The notes under the pieces: generated by a model
Told to the model about the DNA's origin: nothing
The model's input: the letters and a program-made list of their open reading frames with translations, nothing else
Databases searched by the model: none
Assembly (NCBI GenBank): GCA_946902985.2
Contig: OX336388.2
Span: 291,502,526 to 291,566,525 of the forward strand
Direction: 5' to 3'
DNA from: Meconema thalassinum
Taxonomy: Eukaryota > Arthropoda > Insecta > Orthoptera > Tettigoniidae
Length of the DNA: 64,000 nucleotides
Translations under genes and position numbers: made by a program
Shown here: positions 21,980 to 34,052 of the stretch, piece after piece
How the letters are laid out: each line of letters opens with the position of its first letter
Numbering within the stretch: the stretch's first letter is position 1

Positions 21980-22472
21980 TGTTGGTTCCTCAGCTTAGGG
22001 GCTGTGAAAACGCGGTCATGTAGCCCCGTGTACTTTGGGTGTGTGTAGAATCTGTCTGATAACCGGTGTTAATTGTGATGGCTGTATTAGTGTGTGTATC
22101 TGTAATTCAGGTGAGGACTGCAGACGATCAATTTCAAGTAGTTACTACTTTTGCTACCAAATGTTACCGTCAACGACACCAAGCCCGAACTTGGCTACTA
22201 GATGCCACCGGCAACCGGTAAACGTTGGAACTTAATAGAGCGTTAATTAAATCTAACCTACAAATTTAGAATCACACATTTGTAGTTATTGGATGGTCCT
22301 TTTACATGCCATAAATCTATGACATGGGACCGCCGGCTTTACTTCCCCTCCGAAGGAAGGCATACTGAGGGATTTTTAACGCTCTTAAAAATCCGACGAC
22401 TTCGGCCGGGTTTGAACCCGCAATCTTGGGCATAGAAGCTCTACATGTTACCAACGACGCAACTGAAGCCGC
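21980..22472 (-). repeat. SINE family S, copy 2
   Basis: Reverse orientation. It starts with the tail (GTTGGTTCCTCAGCTTAGGG, GGTCATGTAGCCCCGTG), passes CTTCCCCTCCGAAGGAAGG and ends with the complement of the B-box (GGGTTTGAACCC) and A-box (GTTACCAACGACGC). Nearly full length. Confidence 0.8.
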
Positions 22473-23915
22473 TGCGCTACAAGTATTAGTACTTTAATTT
22501 CAGAATCTTGTTATCGTCTGCGGCCATGGCACGACCTCAACAATTAAATGTGTAACAATGAGCGCGTAACTTGGTGATGTGAATCGATATTCCATTGCGA
22601 TATGTTCCAAGTTGGTTTCTGAACTCATGAGATGATCTTGTTGTTCGTCCAACATAGCAAAACTCATCAGCTACAGGTTGCTTATTTACAAACATTTTTT
22701 CTGTCTGAGCAGCAACATTATTGTCAAGAAAGGACGTTATCATCGGGCAGTGCTACAGTCATTATGTAAGTATACCTCTAACCTACTTAATGTGCTCCCA
22801 GCCAAAGGGTTCAAGCAAGCTTAATACGGTGTAAAATAGATTGGTGAGGTCGTATAATAAACTCTCCCAAACTCCGCGAGAGGCAGGCCCAACAAGATTA
22901 TGAGAAATTTCAGTCCGGTGCAAAGTAGTCCACATACAACAAAGCAGGATAAAACGTTAGTCTTCACTTCGACTCGTGCAAGCTCGGATATATGCGTTAT
23001 CAGCTCATAACAAATACTAACAGTGGGTTTTAAGCTGCTATCTCTTTGCCTCGTCCCAGACAAATTTGGATCGACTCGTTTCATTTATTTCTGCTGCTCC
23101 GTCCTCCCTTTTTGGGGAAAGTGAGCTTGCTGCCCCACCCCTTAAGTATCAGTCATCATCATTGCCGCTTCTTTCATTTTGCTGTTCCCTCTTCGACTTT
23201 GCGCGAGGTTAGATACTTTACCAACGAGTCGACCCGAACCCAAGCATGTCCAGCCGAAGACGACAGCAGACGCTGATCACTCTTCTGGGCGTCAATTTGA
23301 AATAAAAGTTTATTTTTCAATCCGTCAAGACAATGCCTACTTGATCATCTGAACAACTCATGGTTGGAAAAATCACATTTCAACCAATCAGACAGAATAT
23401 TATTAGACTGATCACTGACTCCCACCTATTATTACACTAACAATCTTTTATTTTTGTGATTGACAAACGATCGCCGAAAAATAGGACAGGCATTACATGG
23501 TTAGTTATTGTTGTTTTAAGGGGCGGAACTACGAGATCATCTGCCCCTCAACAGGCTCAACTCAGTTAATTAGAGATATTAATAGCCAAAGCTGGACTTA
23601 CCTATCACGGATATTGGCTAAACTAAGGATACCGTACATTATGGAATCACAAATCCCATGAATTAATGAATGTGGTGATCCTGTATAGAGAAAGACAGCC
23701 CGTTTGCTCACGAGTGTATACCATGTAACTTACTAATGGCCATGCCATTCGCTGAGTTTCAGGTCAAAGAAAGTACGAAGATTATTGATGAAATCCATCC
23801 CAGACATTCCTCGGGTGGCATATGGAACCTTGCTCTACAAGAACCGCCTATTAGATTCAACATTTCAGTGAACTGCATCGCCAACTGCAAACATCAAGAA
23901 AACGAGTCATTAGTA
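22473..23915. other. No gene recognised
   Basis: At 22743-22537 a minus-strand stretch reading TEKMFVNKQPVADEFCYVGR faintly resembles the segment after the RT active site of LINEs. This is weak. A GGGGCGGAAC motif copy lies at 23503-23550. Confidence 0.35.
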
Positions 23916-24701
23916 TTTTTAGCCTACTTTTCACATTTTGCAAAAATGAGGAAAAAGTAGACTTATGAGATCGGGCAAATGTGTGTGTGCCTGTCTGTCT
24001 GTCTGTCCTTCTGTCTGTCTGTCCTTCTGTCTGTCTGTCTGGCTGTGTGTGTGTCCCCCCCCCCCTATCAACTCCTAAACGGCTGGAGCAATAGAAACAA
24101 AATTTGGTAGGAGTAAAGATCTATACCTGAATATCTCACGGCCATATTTGAAAATTATGTCAGTGCTACCAACTGCTAAAAAATCGCAATTGAAATTTGA
24201 GGTCCGTGTTGGATATCTTGGAAGGTATGAATGGGAGCTATTTCAAAATTGGCACACGTATAGATAATAATATTTCAGTGTAATTTCCAGGAGGCCATAC
24301 ATGGCAGTGTTGCCAAAATGATTATAAACCTGCTGATATGTCCAATTTTTAAATGCATATAACTTCTACACTATCAATTGGAATTCAACCAAATTTCGTA
24401 TGTTGTATGTGTACATAACCAGATATGACTGAGCGTATTCTTAAGACCCACCAGGGCTGCCAACTGTTAATAAATGCTCCTAATTTATTTTATCCAAATA
24501 CCAATATATCAGAAAGTATGCAAGCCGACAGCTTTAAACTATGCACACGTATAGTACCTCACATTCTATATTAATTTGGAGTAACTTATATACGTCAGTG
24601 CTACCAACATGATTCTAAGCCTGCTGCCAGGTCCAACTTTAAATACATGTAACTTCCATACTATCATTTGGATTTCAACCAAATTTCGTATGTGCTATGT
24701 G

Positions 24702-24872
24702 TGTTAAGAAATAATTATGTTGGTAACAACAAAATCTTTATTGATACTCAATTCACATGTTGGCATTACTGCATATTGTAATTTTTCAACAATAAATTCT
24801 TTACTCATTGCAAATGGCGTACCAGCTGATTGTCCCATATCACCTGAACTATAAAAACATAAAACTTTAACA
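24702..24872 (+). repeat. Copia 5' LTR
   Basis: 171 bp, TG...CA ends. It differs from the 3' LTR by a one-base indel (AATTTTTCAAC against AATTTGTTCAAC), so the insertion is recent. Confidence 0.95.
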
Positions 24873-24886
24873 GGTTATGGGCCCAG
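24873..24886 (+). promoter_or_regulatory. Primer binding site, half initiator tRNA-Met
   Basis: GGTTATGGGCCCAG follows the LTR directly. It is the complement of CTGGGCCCATAACC, the anticodon-arm region of insect initiator tRNA-Met, as in Drosophila copia, which primes with a cleaved half tRNA. Confidence 0.85.
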
Positions 24887-24988
24887 GTGACTCTAAAATA
24901 AAAGTAAACGTGAAAACAGGTGACACTAAAAACATTTTAAAAGTAAAGTAAGTGAAGTGAAGTACGGTAAGTGAAGTCCAAAAAAAAA

Positions 24989-25690
24989 ATGGCCACAAGA
25001 CCCGAGGACGTAGCACATGTCGAGAAACTCAAGGGAGTCGACACATATCCTATGTGGGTGTTTGAATTAAAAATTCTGCTAGCCGCAAAAGAACTGATCA
25101 AGATTGTCGACGGGACAGACGTGTTGGTGACCAATCCACCCCGAAATCAAGCTTCAATCGACCAGTGGAAGACGCGAGATGCAAGAGCCCAATACTATAT
25201 TGTCACATCCATTGACAAACAAGTTAGGCCACATATCCTAACATGTACAACTTCTAAACAAATGTTTGATACTCTTCGAAACATATATCAGAGAGACTCG
25301 AGCCAACAAAAATGTTTGCTGCTACGAGACTTTTACAACTTCCAATTTGATGCGAAGAAGGACATGATGAGCAACATTAGTGATCTCCAAAACATCTCCT
25401 TCAAACTGAACAAACTCGACCAGAAAGTTGACGAGATTATGCTAATTACCAAGATCCTGTCCGTGCTGCCTGAAGAATATACCCATTTTAGCACAGCATG
25501 GGACTCTACTCCAGAGGCGTCCAGGACCATAGAGAACCTGTGTTCGAGGTTACAGATGGAAGAAAACAAGTTGAGGCGCACTCCGACAGAAGAGCAAAAT
25601 GTAGCCTTTAAAGCAGAGTTAAAAAACAAACAAGGTAGATCTAAATCTAAAAACAAATGTATGAGCAGTAACAAGTGTAATATATGTAAA
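24989..25690 (+). pseudogene. Copia gag-like protein
   Basis: The likely start is the ATG at 24989 (MATRPEDVAHVEKLKG); an upstream ATG at 24971 is in frame. The N-terminal GVDTYPMWVFELKILLAAKE matches the Copia Gag pattern (W in the first helix). A nucleocapsid knuckle starts at CNIC (about 25677-25688) but runs into a run of nine A (25688-25696). After it the rest of the knuckle (H..C) and a second full CCHC (C-x2-C-x4-H-x4-C, about 25747-25790) are read in another frame. So Gag is cut at the A-run. The particle-forming part seems whole. Confidence 0.85.
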
Positions 25691-28600
25691 AAAAAACAAA
25701 CCATGAAACCAAAAATTGTTTTCTCAAAGACAAGCATCAATGCTCAATATGTAAAAAGTTCAATCATGAAGAGAAAGACTGCTATTTTAGGGATAAAAAT
25801 AATTCTAAGGTGGAAAATAAAGTGTCATTTCTTGCAGCTGATTGCAAGGGCTCACATAACGCTATACAAAAAGGTACCAGGCGTCTAGTAGTAGACAGTG
25901 GATGTTCAACTCACATGGTAAGTGATGAAAATTTGCTAACAGGTGTTGTGAGCTGTAATGAACACATATTAGTGGCTAAGAAAAATCAGGCTATGTCTGT
26001 AGTAGGTAAGGGAACCTTCACCTCTGAGCAGTGTGTTCTCAGTGATGTTCACTGTGTGCCTGATTTGTCTAAGAACTTGATGTCAGTATGTAAGATAACA
26101 GAAAATAATGGCATTGTTGTGTTCACAAAAGATGATGTCAATACATACCAAGACAACAAAGTGGTACTAAAAGGTAAGAAAAATGCAGTACGACTGTATA
26201 CTGTTGACCTTGATGTTAATATGCAAAATGAGGCGCTGTGTGCACAAGGTAATGATGTAGGTAAAGAGTGGCACAGAAAACTGGGTCATTTAAGTTAGAG
26301 CTACCTTAATAAACTGCCTAATATTTGTGATGGTGTGTCCCCCATTGTCGCACATACTAAAATAGATGAAGTGTGTGAGAAATGTGTAAAAGCAAAACAG
26401 ATCCGGTTACCATTTAATACAGAAAGGACTAGGGCAACGAGACTGTTAGAAATAATACACACAGATGTTTGTGGACCTCTAGATCCACCCACCCATGATG
26501 GCTACAGGCACATTCTGTGCTGTATAGATGACTACTCACATTTCAGTGTTATCTATCTGTTGTTAAATAAAAGTCAAGTTCCTATGTATTTAAAACAGTA
26601 TGTGGCAATGGCCGAAACCAAATTTGATCTGAGAGTAACCAAAATAAGGTGTGATAATGGAGGAGAGAATTCCTCACATGATCTGAAAGATTGGTGTAAA
26701 AACAAAGGTATTATGCTGGACTATACAATTTCATATACACCCCAATTGAATGGAACAGCAGAACGGTTCAATCGTACTCTTATGGAAAGAACAAGAGCTA
26801 TGCTTTGTGATTCTAACCTAGATAAAGAGATGTGGGGGGAAGCAGCACAAACAGCTACATACCTGATTAATAGAAGCCCCACCAGTACTGTTGACACAAC
26901 CCCAGCTGAAAAATGGACATACAAGAAACCAAATCTGTCTAACCTACATATTTTTGGTTGTTTTGCCTATGCCAAAAATTTGGGTTATCTCAAGAAGCTT
27001 GACAGCCGAAGCAAGAAGTGCATTTTTGTAGGCTATGCACCAAACGGATACCGACTATGGGATGAAGAACACAGGAATATATTCGTCTCTAGAGATGTGG
27101 TATTTGAGAGAAATACAATAAAATTCATCAACATAACCCTAAAACTGAAATCTACCAGGCAAATGTTGAAGAAACAGATCATGAACCGCCAGAAGAAGAA
27201 GAAGAAGAAGAAGATGTTGACTTCGTAAATTCAGATCACGAACAGAGAGAAGAAAGATGTCATGAACTTGGTTTACGACCAAGAAGAACATTAAAGAGAC
27301 TTAATAAATATGATGACTATCAACTAGATAGCGGAGAAGATGATGAAGAAGCAATGATGACAAACAGGGAGTCGCAAACAAATGAAGACAAAGAAAAGTG
27401 GAAAATAGCCGTTAAAGAAGAAAAAGACTCTTTGAAGAAAAATAAAACTTGGAAATTAGTAAGCCCTGAGGCAGCAAGAGGAAAAGACGTTTTGTCAAGC
27501 CGGTGGGTGTTCAAAGTTAAGGAAGACGGTAGATATAAAGCTAGACTTGTAGTACGAGGATGTGAACAAAGGAGTGGAAATATAAATTATGAAGAAATCT
27601 TCAGTCCAGTTGTAGACACAACTTCACTAAGAGTCCTTTTTTGCTATCGCAGCACACTATAACCTGCACATTAAAACATTTGATGTCAAGACGGCCTTTT
27701 TGTATGGAACCCTAGATGAGGACATCTACATGAAAATACCAGAAGGTTACAAAGAAGAAGGGAAAATATGCAAACTGCATAAAGCCTTATACGGACTGAA
27801 GCAAGCCCCCTGTAGGTGGAACAAAACTCTCACCGAGATCCTGAAACAAGAAGGCATTACACAAACTAAGTCAGACCCCTGCATCTTCAAGAATTCTGAG
27901 AACAGTTTGTTTCTAGCAATTCATGTAGACGATGGCATTATCATGGGCAAAGACATTCAGAAAATGACACTGCTACTCTCTAAACTTGAGAGAAATTTTG
28001 AAATGAAGGCAACTCATGAACCCAAAACTTATTTGGGGATAGATATAAACAGAACAGAAGATGGTATCTTGATTTCTCAAGAGAAATATGCTCATAATGT
28101 GCTGCAACGTTACAACATGCAAGAATGCAAAGAAGTTAAAACCCCAATAATCCGAAATGAAGAAACAGATGCAGCAGAGGACAGCGTGAAGACAGATTAC
28201 CCCTATAGACAAGCTGTTGGGAGTCTGTTATATTTGTCTTGTAAAACCAGACCAGACCTGGCTTATAGTGTGAATTATGAAAGCAGGTATATGGAGAAAC
28301 CAACAGATCAAGATATACAGAATGTTAAACGAACACTTCGATATCTGAAAGGAAGCAAAAAAAGGGAATACACTATGCATCAAAAATGAAAGATGATCTG
28401 AAAATAATTGCATACAGTGATTCAGATTTTGCTGGTGATCATAAGAAAAGAAAGAGTACTACAGGCTATGTCATAATGCTGGCAGATGGACCGGTGGCAT
28501 GCCGGTCACGCAAGCAGAAAATTGTGGCACTGTCTTCCACAACAGCTGAATACATTGCTGCAGCAGATTGCTGTAAGGAGTTAGAGTATCTGAAATACTT

Positions 28601-28871
28601 GATACAAGAACTAACTGGAAAGTCTGTTCCCATTGTTCTTAACATAGACAATCAAAGTACCTTAAAGTTGGTGAAATCAGGACAAATGAGAGGAGAGTCA
28701 AAGCACATTCAAGTGAGGTATCACTAACTGCATCAGAACTATAAAAATGATTTGTTTTCTCTTCAATTCTGTCCGACCCATGACCAGGTAGCTGACATTT
28801 TTACAAAGCCTCTATTGTCTACTAAATTTGAAAAATTCAAAGATGTTCTGTTGAGGAGTGGAGTAGAATAG
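25690..28871 (+). pseudogene. Copia pol: protease, integrase, reverse transcriptase, RNase H
   Basis: Protease has DSG at 25894-25902. Integrase has its zinc finger (HRKLGH..C-x2-C), then D at 26464, D at 26653 and E at 26761, a proper DD35E. RT runs from about 27400 (SSRWVFKVK) through DVKTAFLYGTL and ALYGLKQAP to HVDD (27925-27933). RNase H has YSDSDFAGD and STTAEYIA, and the end is DQVADIFTKPL. Breaks: TAG at 26296-26298, a frame change near 27120, one at a T6 run (27636-27641), one at an A7 run (about 28357-28363) and TAA near 28725. Frames before and after each break are otherwise clean, so domains are complete but not joined. Confidence 0.92.
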
Positions 28872-29063
28872 GTCCAAAGAAAGTATTTGATTTTAAATAT
28901 GTCAATAACAATTAAGACTATTTTTAAATAATTGTGACATTTCATGTTTTATTGTAGAAATATCAACGAGTATGTTATCCAATATATAGTCATATTGTAG
29001 TTTAAGTCAAATATTGTTTGTACAACTTTTCATAATTTGAATTATGATAAAGATTTTGTTCTT

Positions 29064-29072
29064 ACGGGGGGA
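29064..29072 (+). other. Polypurine tract of Copia
   Basis: ACGGGGGGA sits immediately before the 3' LTR, the place for plus-strand priming. Confidence 0.8.
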
Positions 29073-29244
29073 TGTTAAGAAATAATTATGTTGGTAACAA
29101 CAAAATCTTTATTGATACTCAATTCACATGTTGGCATTACTGCATATTGTAATTTGTTCAACAATAAATTCTTTACTCATTGCAAATGGCGTACCAGCTG
29201 ATTGTCCCATATCACCTGAACTATAAAAACATAAAACTTTAACA
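29073..29244 (+). repeat. Copia 3' LTR
   Basis: 172 bp, TGTTAAG to TTTAACA, followed by the ATGTG target duplication at 29245-29249. Confidence 0.95.
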
Positions 29245-29994
29245 ATGTGTACCATAACAGATATGACTATGCGTATTCTTAAGAGGAACTAGGGCTGCCA
29301 ACTGTTAATATGTGCTGTCCCTATTTTTGTTACCCTAATATCAATATATCAGAAAGTATGCTAGCCAATAGCTCTAAACTTTGCTCACGTATAGTACCTG
29401 GCATTCTAGATGAATTTGGAGTAACTAATATACGTCAGTGCTGCCAACATGATTCTAAGCCTGCTGATAGGTCCAATTTTAAAATGCATGTAACTTCTAT
29501 ACTAACTAATGGATTTCATTCAAAATTGGCACAACAATAGATCATATTATTTCAGATTATTTCTGACCAATACATGCAAGACATTGTTGCCAACATGATT
29601 TTATGCGTGCTGTTAGATCCAATGTTTAACTGCATGTAACGTCCATGCTATTCATTGGACTTCAACCAAATTTTGTATTCTGTACCTTAAGAGATGGAAC
29701 TAAGAATATATTCAGTAATCAGGGCTGCCAACTGTGGTGCTCTATTAGGCTACATTATGCCAGGTATACAGTATTTCGAACTAATTATAAATTTCGATAT
29801 TAGCAACTTAATTTCGTCATTATTCCAGATAGGTTCATATACTGTAGAATAATCATTGGCATGAAAAGTAGGCTCTTTAGTTCGTCACGGAACTTCTTGT
29901 TTTATGATGAGATAATTTTTCAACAAAGGACCAGTAAGTGTTTTGAGAATCGGTAAGTGTCTAGTTTATTAACAGATATCAGGCGTGTGTGTGC

Positions 29995-30563
29995 CATACA
30001 GTAGTCGCGGTATCTTGCTATACGGTGCCATGTTAGTGAGGAGCTTATGGTCCCGTAACTGGCCCTCCGTTGGCAGGTAGTCTACTGGAACCCTCCAAAT
30101 CCTCCCTTATCATGTGTGTCTAATGGGGAGTTTGTGTGTGTGTATGTGTGAGAGAGTGGGATCATCATCAAAGTGTAGTCTCGGTCACAGGTATCAGGAG
30201 CACAGCCATGCCAGTGAGGAGGTTATGTACCCATAACTGGACCCCCATTGGCTGTGAGACTGCTGTACCCTCCAACACTCTCCCTATCATGAGTATGTGT
30301 GTCACCAGCAGTCTCGATCACCGGTATCAGGAGCACAGCCATGTCAGTGAGGAAGTTATGTACCCATAACTGGACCCCCATTGGCTGTCAGACTGCTGTA
30401 TTCTCCAACACTCTCCCTATCATGAGTATGTGTGTCACCAGCAGTCTCGATCACCGGTATCAGGAGCACAGCCATGTCAGTGAGGAGGTTACGTTCCCAT
30501 AACTGGACCCCATTGGCTGTGAGACTGCTGTACCCTCCAATACCCTCCCCATCATGTGTGTGT
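29995..30563 (+). repeat. 133-bp minisatellite, about four units
   Basis: The clearest units begin GTCACCAGCAGTCTCGATCA at 30301 and 30434 (period 133). A third starts near 30168 and a more diverged one near 29995. Each contains ATCAGGAGCACAGCCATG and CCATTGGCTGTGAGACTGCTG. The period is not a multiple of three, so frames through it are not conserved. Confidence 0.85.
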
Positions 30564-30819
30564 GAACTAATATAGTATTGTTCTAACATTACTGAGTAAA
30601 TAATGACGAGAATTCCCATATGTTTCAGCAAGCGCTGGTCGCTTTACCATCAACTCTGAGACACGTCTGTTTACAAAGAAAAGCACGAAGAGGGAGACAA
30701 AGAAATGTATCAATACTAACAGGATCGGAAACATTATTCACGAGATGAAGACACAGCAAACAATATTAGTAGTGCATATGTTAAGAAATAGATATATTAC
30801 ACTCTTATGGTTAAAGTAT

Positions 30820-31632
30820 ATTGTGAGATTTGAAGCCATTTTTCAGTGTTGCCTAAGTAAACAAAAGTTTGGTGCTTTTCAGTCGGTCAACACGAATGTA
30901 CATAAAAAGAGCTGGGTTGTGCCCTAATCCAGAAATAAATTACATGAGATTAATAAATACACTAGGATGACCAGTTTCGATCGTCAAGCGATCATCATCA
31001 GATCCATTACACTTACGCTATAACATCTATGTTTAAGAATACAGGTGAAAAATATTTACAATATGTACAATTATTTAGTTGCAGTGTTGGTAATGCAACT
31101 GTCAGTGTATGCTAAATGTAGTATATCTAATGTTAGGTGTAATGTTAGAATGGTGATAAAAATCCGGAGTTTGTCTGTTTGGGGTGATAATATGGTTATA
31201 CAAAATCAACTATGGTTATACTGTAATAATACAGGCTAATACTTATCCAGTTAGTCTTCCTTACTGGAACTTCGAGCCATTTCGTGTTTACTGTGGCACC
31301 AGTTATGGTCGACTAACCCGGGTGTTAACTGGACAAAACTGGTTTTCCCCCTTTCTCCCCTCTTTGTTCCTATGTGCTTTTCTGAGGTCAGTGGAATGTT
31401 TATGTGTGTGACGTTGCCAAGTCTAGATAAGAATGTATGTTATTGAATACAGGAAGATCTACAACTAATAAAGACCGTGGAACTGTCTTCGCCACGCGTG
31501 GACTAAAAAGCCATTCAAACTAAGCGGTACACGGTCTATTGAAGATGTCCCGGCACCTTTAGTACTGCCGCGCACAACCCAGCTCTTTTAGGATACATTC
31601 GTGTTGACCGACTGAAAAGCACCAAACTTTTC
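30820..31632 (+). repeat. Repeat family P, copy 2, with inverted ends
   Basis: The left end, 30862-30923, and right end, 31571-31632, are inverted copies about 62 bp long (GTGCTTTTCAGTCGGTCAAC, GAGCTGGGTTGTGC). The first about 500 bp match 13371-13870. The interior has the GATCGTCAAGCGATC hairpin (near 30980). No coding capacity was found. It could be a non-autonomous DNA element, or relate to retroelements with inverted partial repeats such as Penelope. I cannot decide. Confidence 0.65.
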
Positions 31633-32457
31633 TGGTTAAAGTAATTTGAAACATAAGGAAATAACAGACATTATCCAAATCATAATGATCGAAGAAACTT
31701 TTAGCACTTCAAATTTTGTTAAAGGCAGCCAATGACGACCAACTCTTGCTTTGTATTAAGTCTGATTTAACACGTAGAGTGATTATTAACTTCTATGATG
31801 GGATAACCAGCGAATATTCACCGTAAGAAGTCTATGGATGACGAGTTACCAATAGAAACAGTCCTCACCTTCATGAGAAACGCAGAAAGGTTACAGAGAA
31901 ATAGACTTTGTGTTGCTGAATATTATTGTGAGACAGAACCATCAACAAGAACACCTCAAATGACATCATAAAGAGAGAAATCGTGGATTAGGCCTACCGG
32001 GGAGACCACGTTAATAAAAACGCGCCATGTACTCTACCTCATGGTGGTGTGGAAATGAGTATTTCAGCATATAGTGTTATTAATTCTTACGGATCAAACT
32101 TGGACCGTATCAAAAGAGAAGAATTGAATTGGTGGTTTTATGTTTCCTTACTTGATATGTTTCCTTGCTCTTTTCCATCATTCAATTGTTAACATTGAAA
32201 CAGCAGCTTAGATGTTTCTGAATATATGATGGTGGTCAATACGGGAATATTATACATTAACTCCTTGATAATATCTTGTACGTTAGCTGGGGAAGATAGA
32301 GGTGAAGCATGGAAGGCTGTAATGTCTTGAGGCCACTCATTGTTATTTTCCCACAAGAACAAAGCGTAACAAAGTATGCAACATTTCCCACTATGTAATG
32401 TAGTTAATATAAATAATAAGGTGTTTTAATATAAAACGTAACTTGTTTGGTTCATTA
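31633..32457. other. No gene recognised
   Basis: AT-rich non-coding DNA. No SINE, LINE or domain signature is seen. Confidence 0.45.
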
Positions 32458-32980
32458 AGGCGGATTCGGTGGCGTACTTGGTAGCATGCTGAACTGCTGG
32501 GCCCAAGATAGCGGGTTCAAACCCGGCCGAAGCCGTCGGATATTTTAAGAGCGTTAAAATCCCTCAGTATGCCTTCCTTCGGAGGGGAAGTAAAGCCGGC
32601 GGTCCCATGTCATAGATTTATGGCATGTTAAAGAACCTTCCACTAATTGCACCTGTGTGAAGCTAAATTGGATAGGTTAAGAATGTAAACAACGCTCTTA
32701 GGTTTCTACGTTCGTTGCCAAGAGCCGACTGCGGTGGCGTCTAGTAGCTAAGTTCTGAACTTGGCCTAGTAGTCGTCGACGGTGGCGCTTGGCGGGAAAA
32801 GTAGGAACTATTTGAAAAATTCTAAGTTGCAGTACTTAAATTAAAAAACAGATAAGACACACTAATACAGTCATCACAATTAACACCGGTTATCAGACAG
32901 ATTCTACACACACCCAAAGTATACGGGGCTACATGACTGCGTTGTCGCAGCCCCTATACTTAAGAACGAACCAACCAACC
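32458..32980 (+). repeat. SINE family S, copy 3 (full length)
   Basis: Head with A-box region GGCGTACTTGGTAGCATGC and B-box GGGTTCAAACCC (about 32513-32524), body CTTCCTTCGGAGGGGAAG, and a tail ending GAACCAACCAACC. It faces copy S4 tail to tail. Confidence 0.88.
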
Positions 32981-33014
32981 ATTGGTTCATTATACGCATG
33001 GATCCTAAATATAT

Positions 33015-33527
33015 GGGTTGGTTGGTTGGTTGGTTCCTCAGTTTAGGGGCTGCGACAACGCGGTCATGTAGCCCCGTGTATTTTGGGTGTGTGTAGAATC
33101 TGTCTGATAACCGGTGTTAATTGTGATGGCTGTATTAGTGTGTGTTATCTGTGATTCAGGTAATTACTGCAGACGATCAATTTCAAGTAGTTCCTACTTT
33201 TGATACCAAATGGCACCATCAACGATGCCTAGCTGCGAACTTGGCTACTAGATGCCACCACAACCAGCACCTGGTGACGAACGTTGGAACTTAATAGATC
33301 ATTCAAATCTAAATTACAAATGTAGCTTCATACAATTGTAGTCAGTGGAAGGTTCTTTTACAAGCCATAAATCTATGACATAGGCCCGCCGGCTTTACTT
33401 CCCCTCCAAAAGAAGGCATACTGAGGGATTTTTAACGCTCTTAAAAATCGGAAGACTTCGGCCGGGTTTGAATCCGCGATCTTGGGCACAGCAATTCAGC
33501 ATGCTACCAAGTACGCCACCGAAGACT
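33015..33527 (-). repeat. SINE family S, copy 4 (full length)
   Basis: Starts with five GGTT repeats (the complement of the AACC tail), has GGTCATGTAGCCCCGTG and CTTCCCCTCC, and ends with the complement of the B-box and A-box (GCATGCTACCAAGTACGCC). Only about 35 bp separate it from S3. Confidence 0.88.
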
Positions 33528-33972
33528 GAATACCAAGTATACGGGGTTAAAGGACTACGATGTCCAAGCTCCTCGAATGAAACAACAGAAATAACTGCCA
33601 GTTTCTAGGGAATCCATTGTGTATATTTTCATTCTTTACTGAACTCAATACAAGTAGGAAAATATTCTTCCTCCTTGGCAAATATGAAGATGTATGTGAG
33701 AAGCATGTTCAGTTCATGTGGATATGCGGAGCTTAGCGTTACACTCCAATGGATCTTGGAACTTGTTCTAAATGAACTCAACGTTCTATTTACATGTCTT
33801 TCTCTGAATTCTTCATTTGCTTGCTCAATCAGCGCTGCAACACTTCCTAAGACGTTTACCTTCAAAAGAAAACGTCGACACTTTTCTGTCTTCATTGCTC
33901 CGTGCTTCGCGCGAGTAGCATTTCCTATACAGAGCACGGAACATCAAGCCCGATCGTCCAATTACACTAATA
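33528..33972. other. Sequence left of the hAT insertion
   Basis: The first about 50 bp (AAGTATACGGGGTTAAAGGA) look like another S tail. The rest has overlapping frames on both strands and no recognisable domain. The minus frame here joins the one right of the hAT element when the element is removed. Confidence 0.4.
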
Positions 33973-34052
33973 CTGTAGACCAGAGGTTCCCAACCAGTGG
34001 TACGCGTACCAACGATGGTACTCGGGAACGTTTCAGGTGGTACGCGTGGGTA

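Larger units (their letters stand above)
24702..29244 (+). mobile_element. Copia (Ty1/Pseudoviridae-type) LTR retrotransposon, near complete
   Basis: A 4,543-bp element with LTRs of 171 and 172 bp that differ by one base, starting TGTTAAG and ending TTTAACA. The 5-bp target duplication ATGTG is at 24697-24701 and 29245-29249. Order: LTR, primer site, gag with CCHC knuckles, protease, integrase, reverse transcriptase, RNase H, polypurine tract, LTR, as in Copia. Several frame breaks prevent expression of a full polyprotein as read. Confidence 0.95.
23916..29899 (+). repeat. Family R repeat, copy b, split by Copia
   Basis: The head is TTTTTAGCCTACTTTTCAC; the tail is AGTTCGTCACGGAACTTCTTG (to 29899). 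The first part is 23916-24701 and the second resumes at 29250. The interior has TCTG repeats, a C-run, and 150-200 bp diverged monomers (landmarks GGATTTCAACCAAATTT and AGGGCTGCCAACTGTTAATA). Copia removed nothing but 5 bp duplicated at the junction. Confidence 0.85.

Noticed and set aside
25688..25696. Programmed frameshift between gag and pol of Copia at A9
   Set aside because: Copia-type elements normally use one frame or splicing, and similar breaks at other runs in the same copy favour error or decay.
30136..30502. Proteins encoded by the 133-bp minisatellite
   Set aside because: The period is not divisible by three and the frames change between units.
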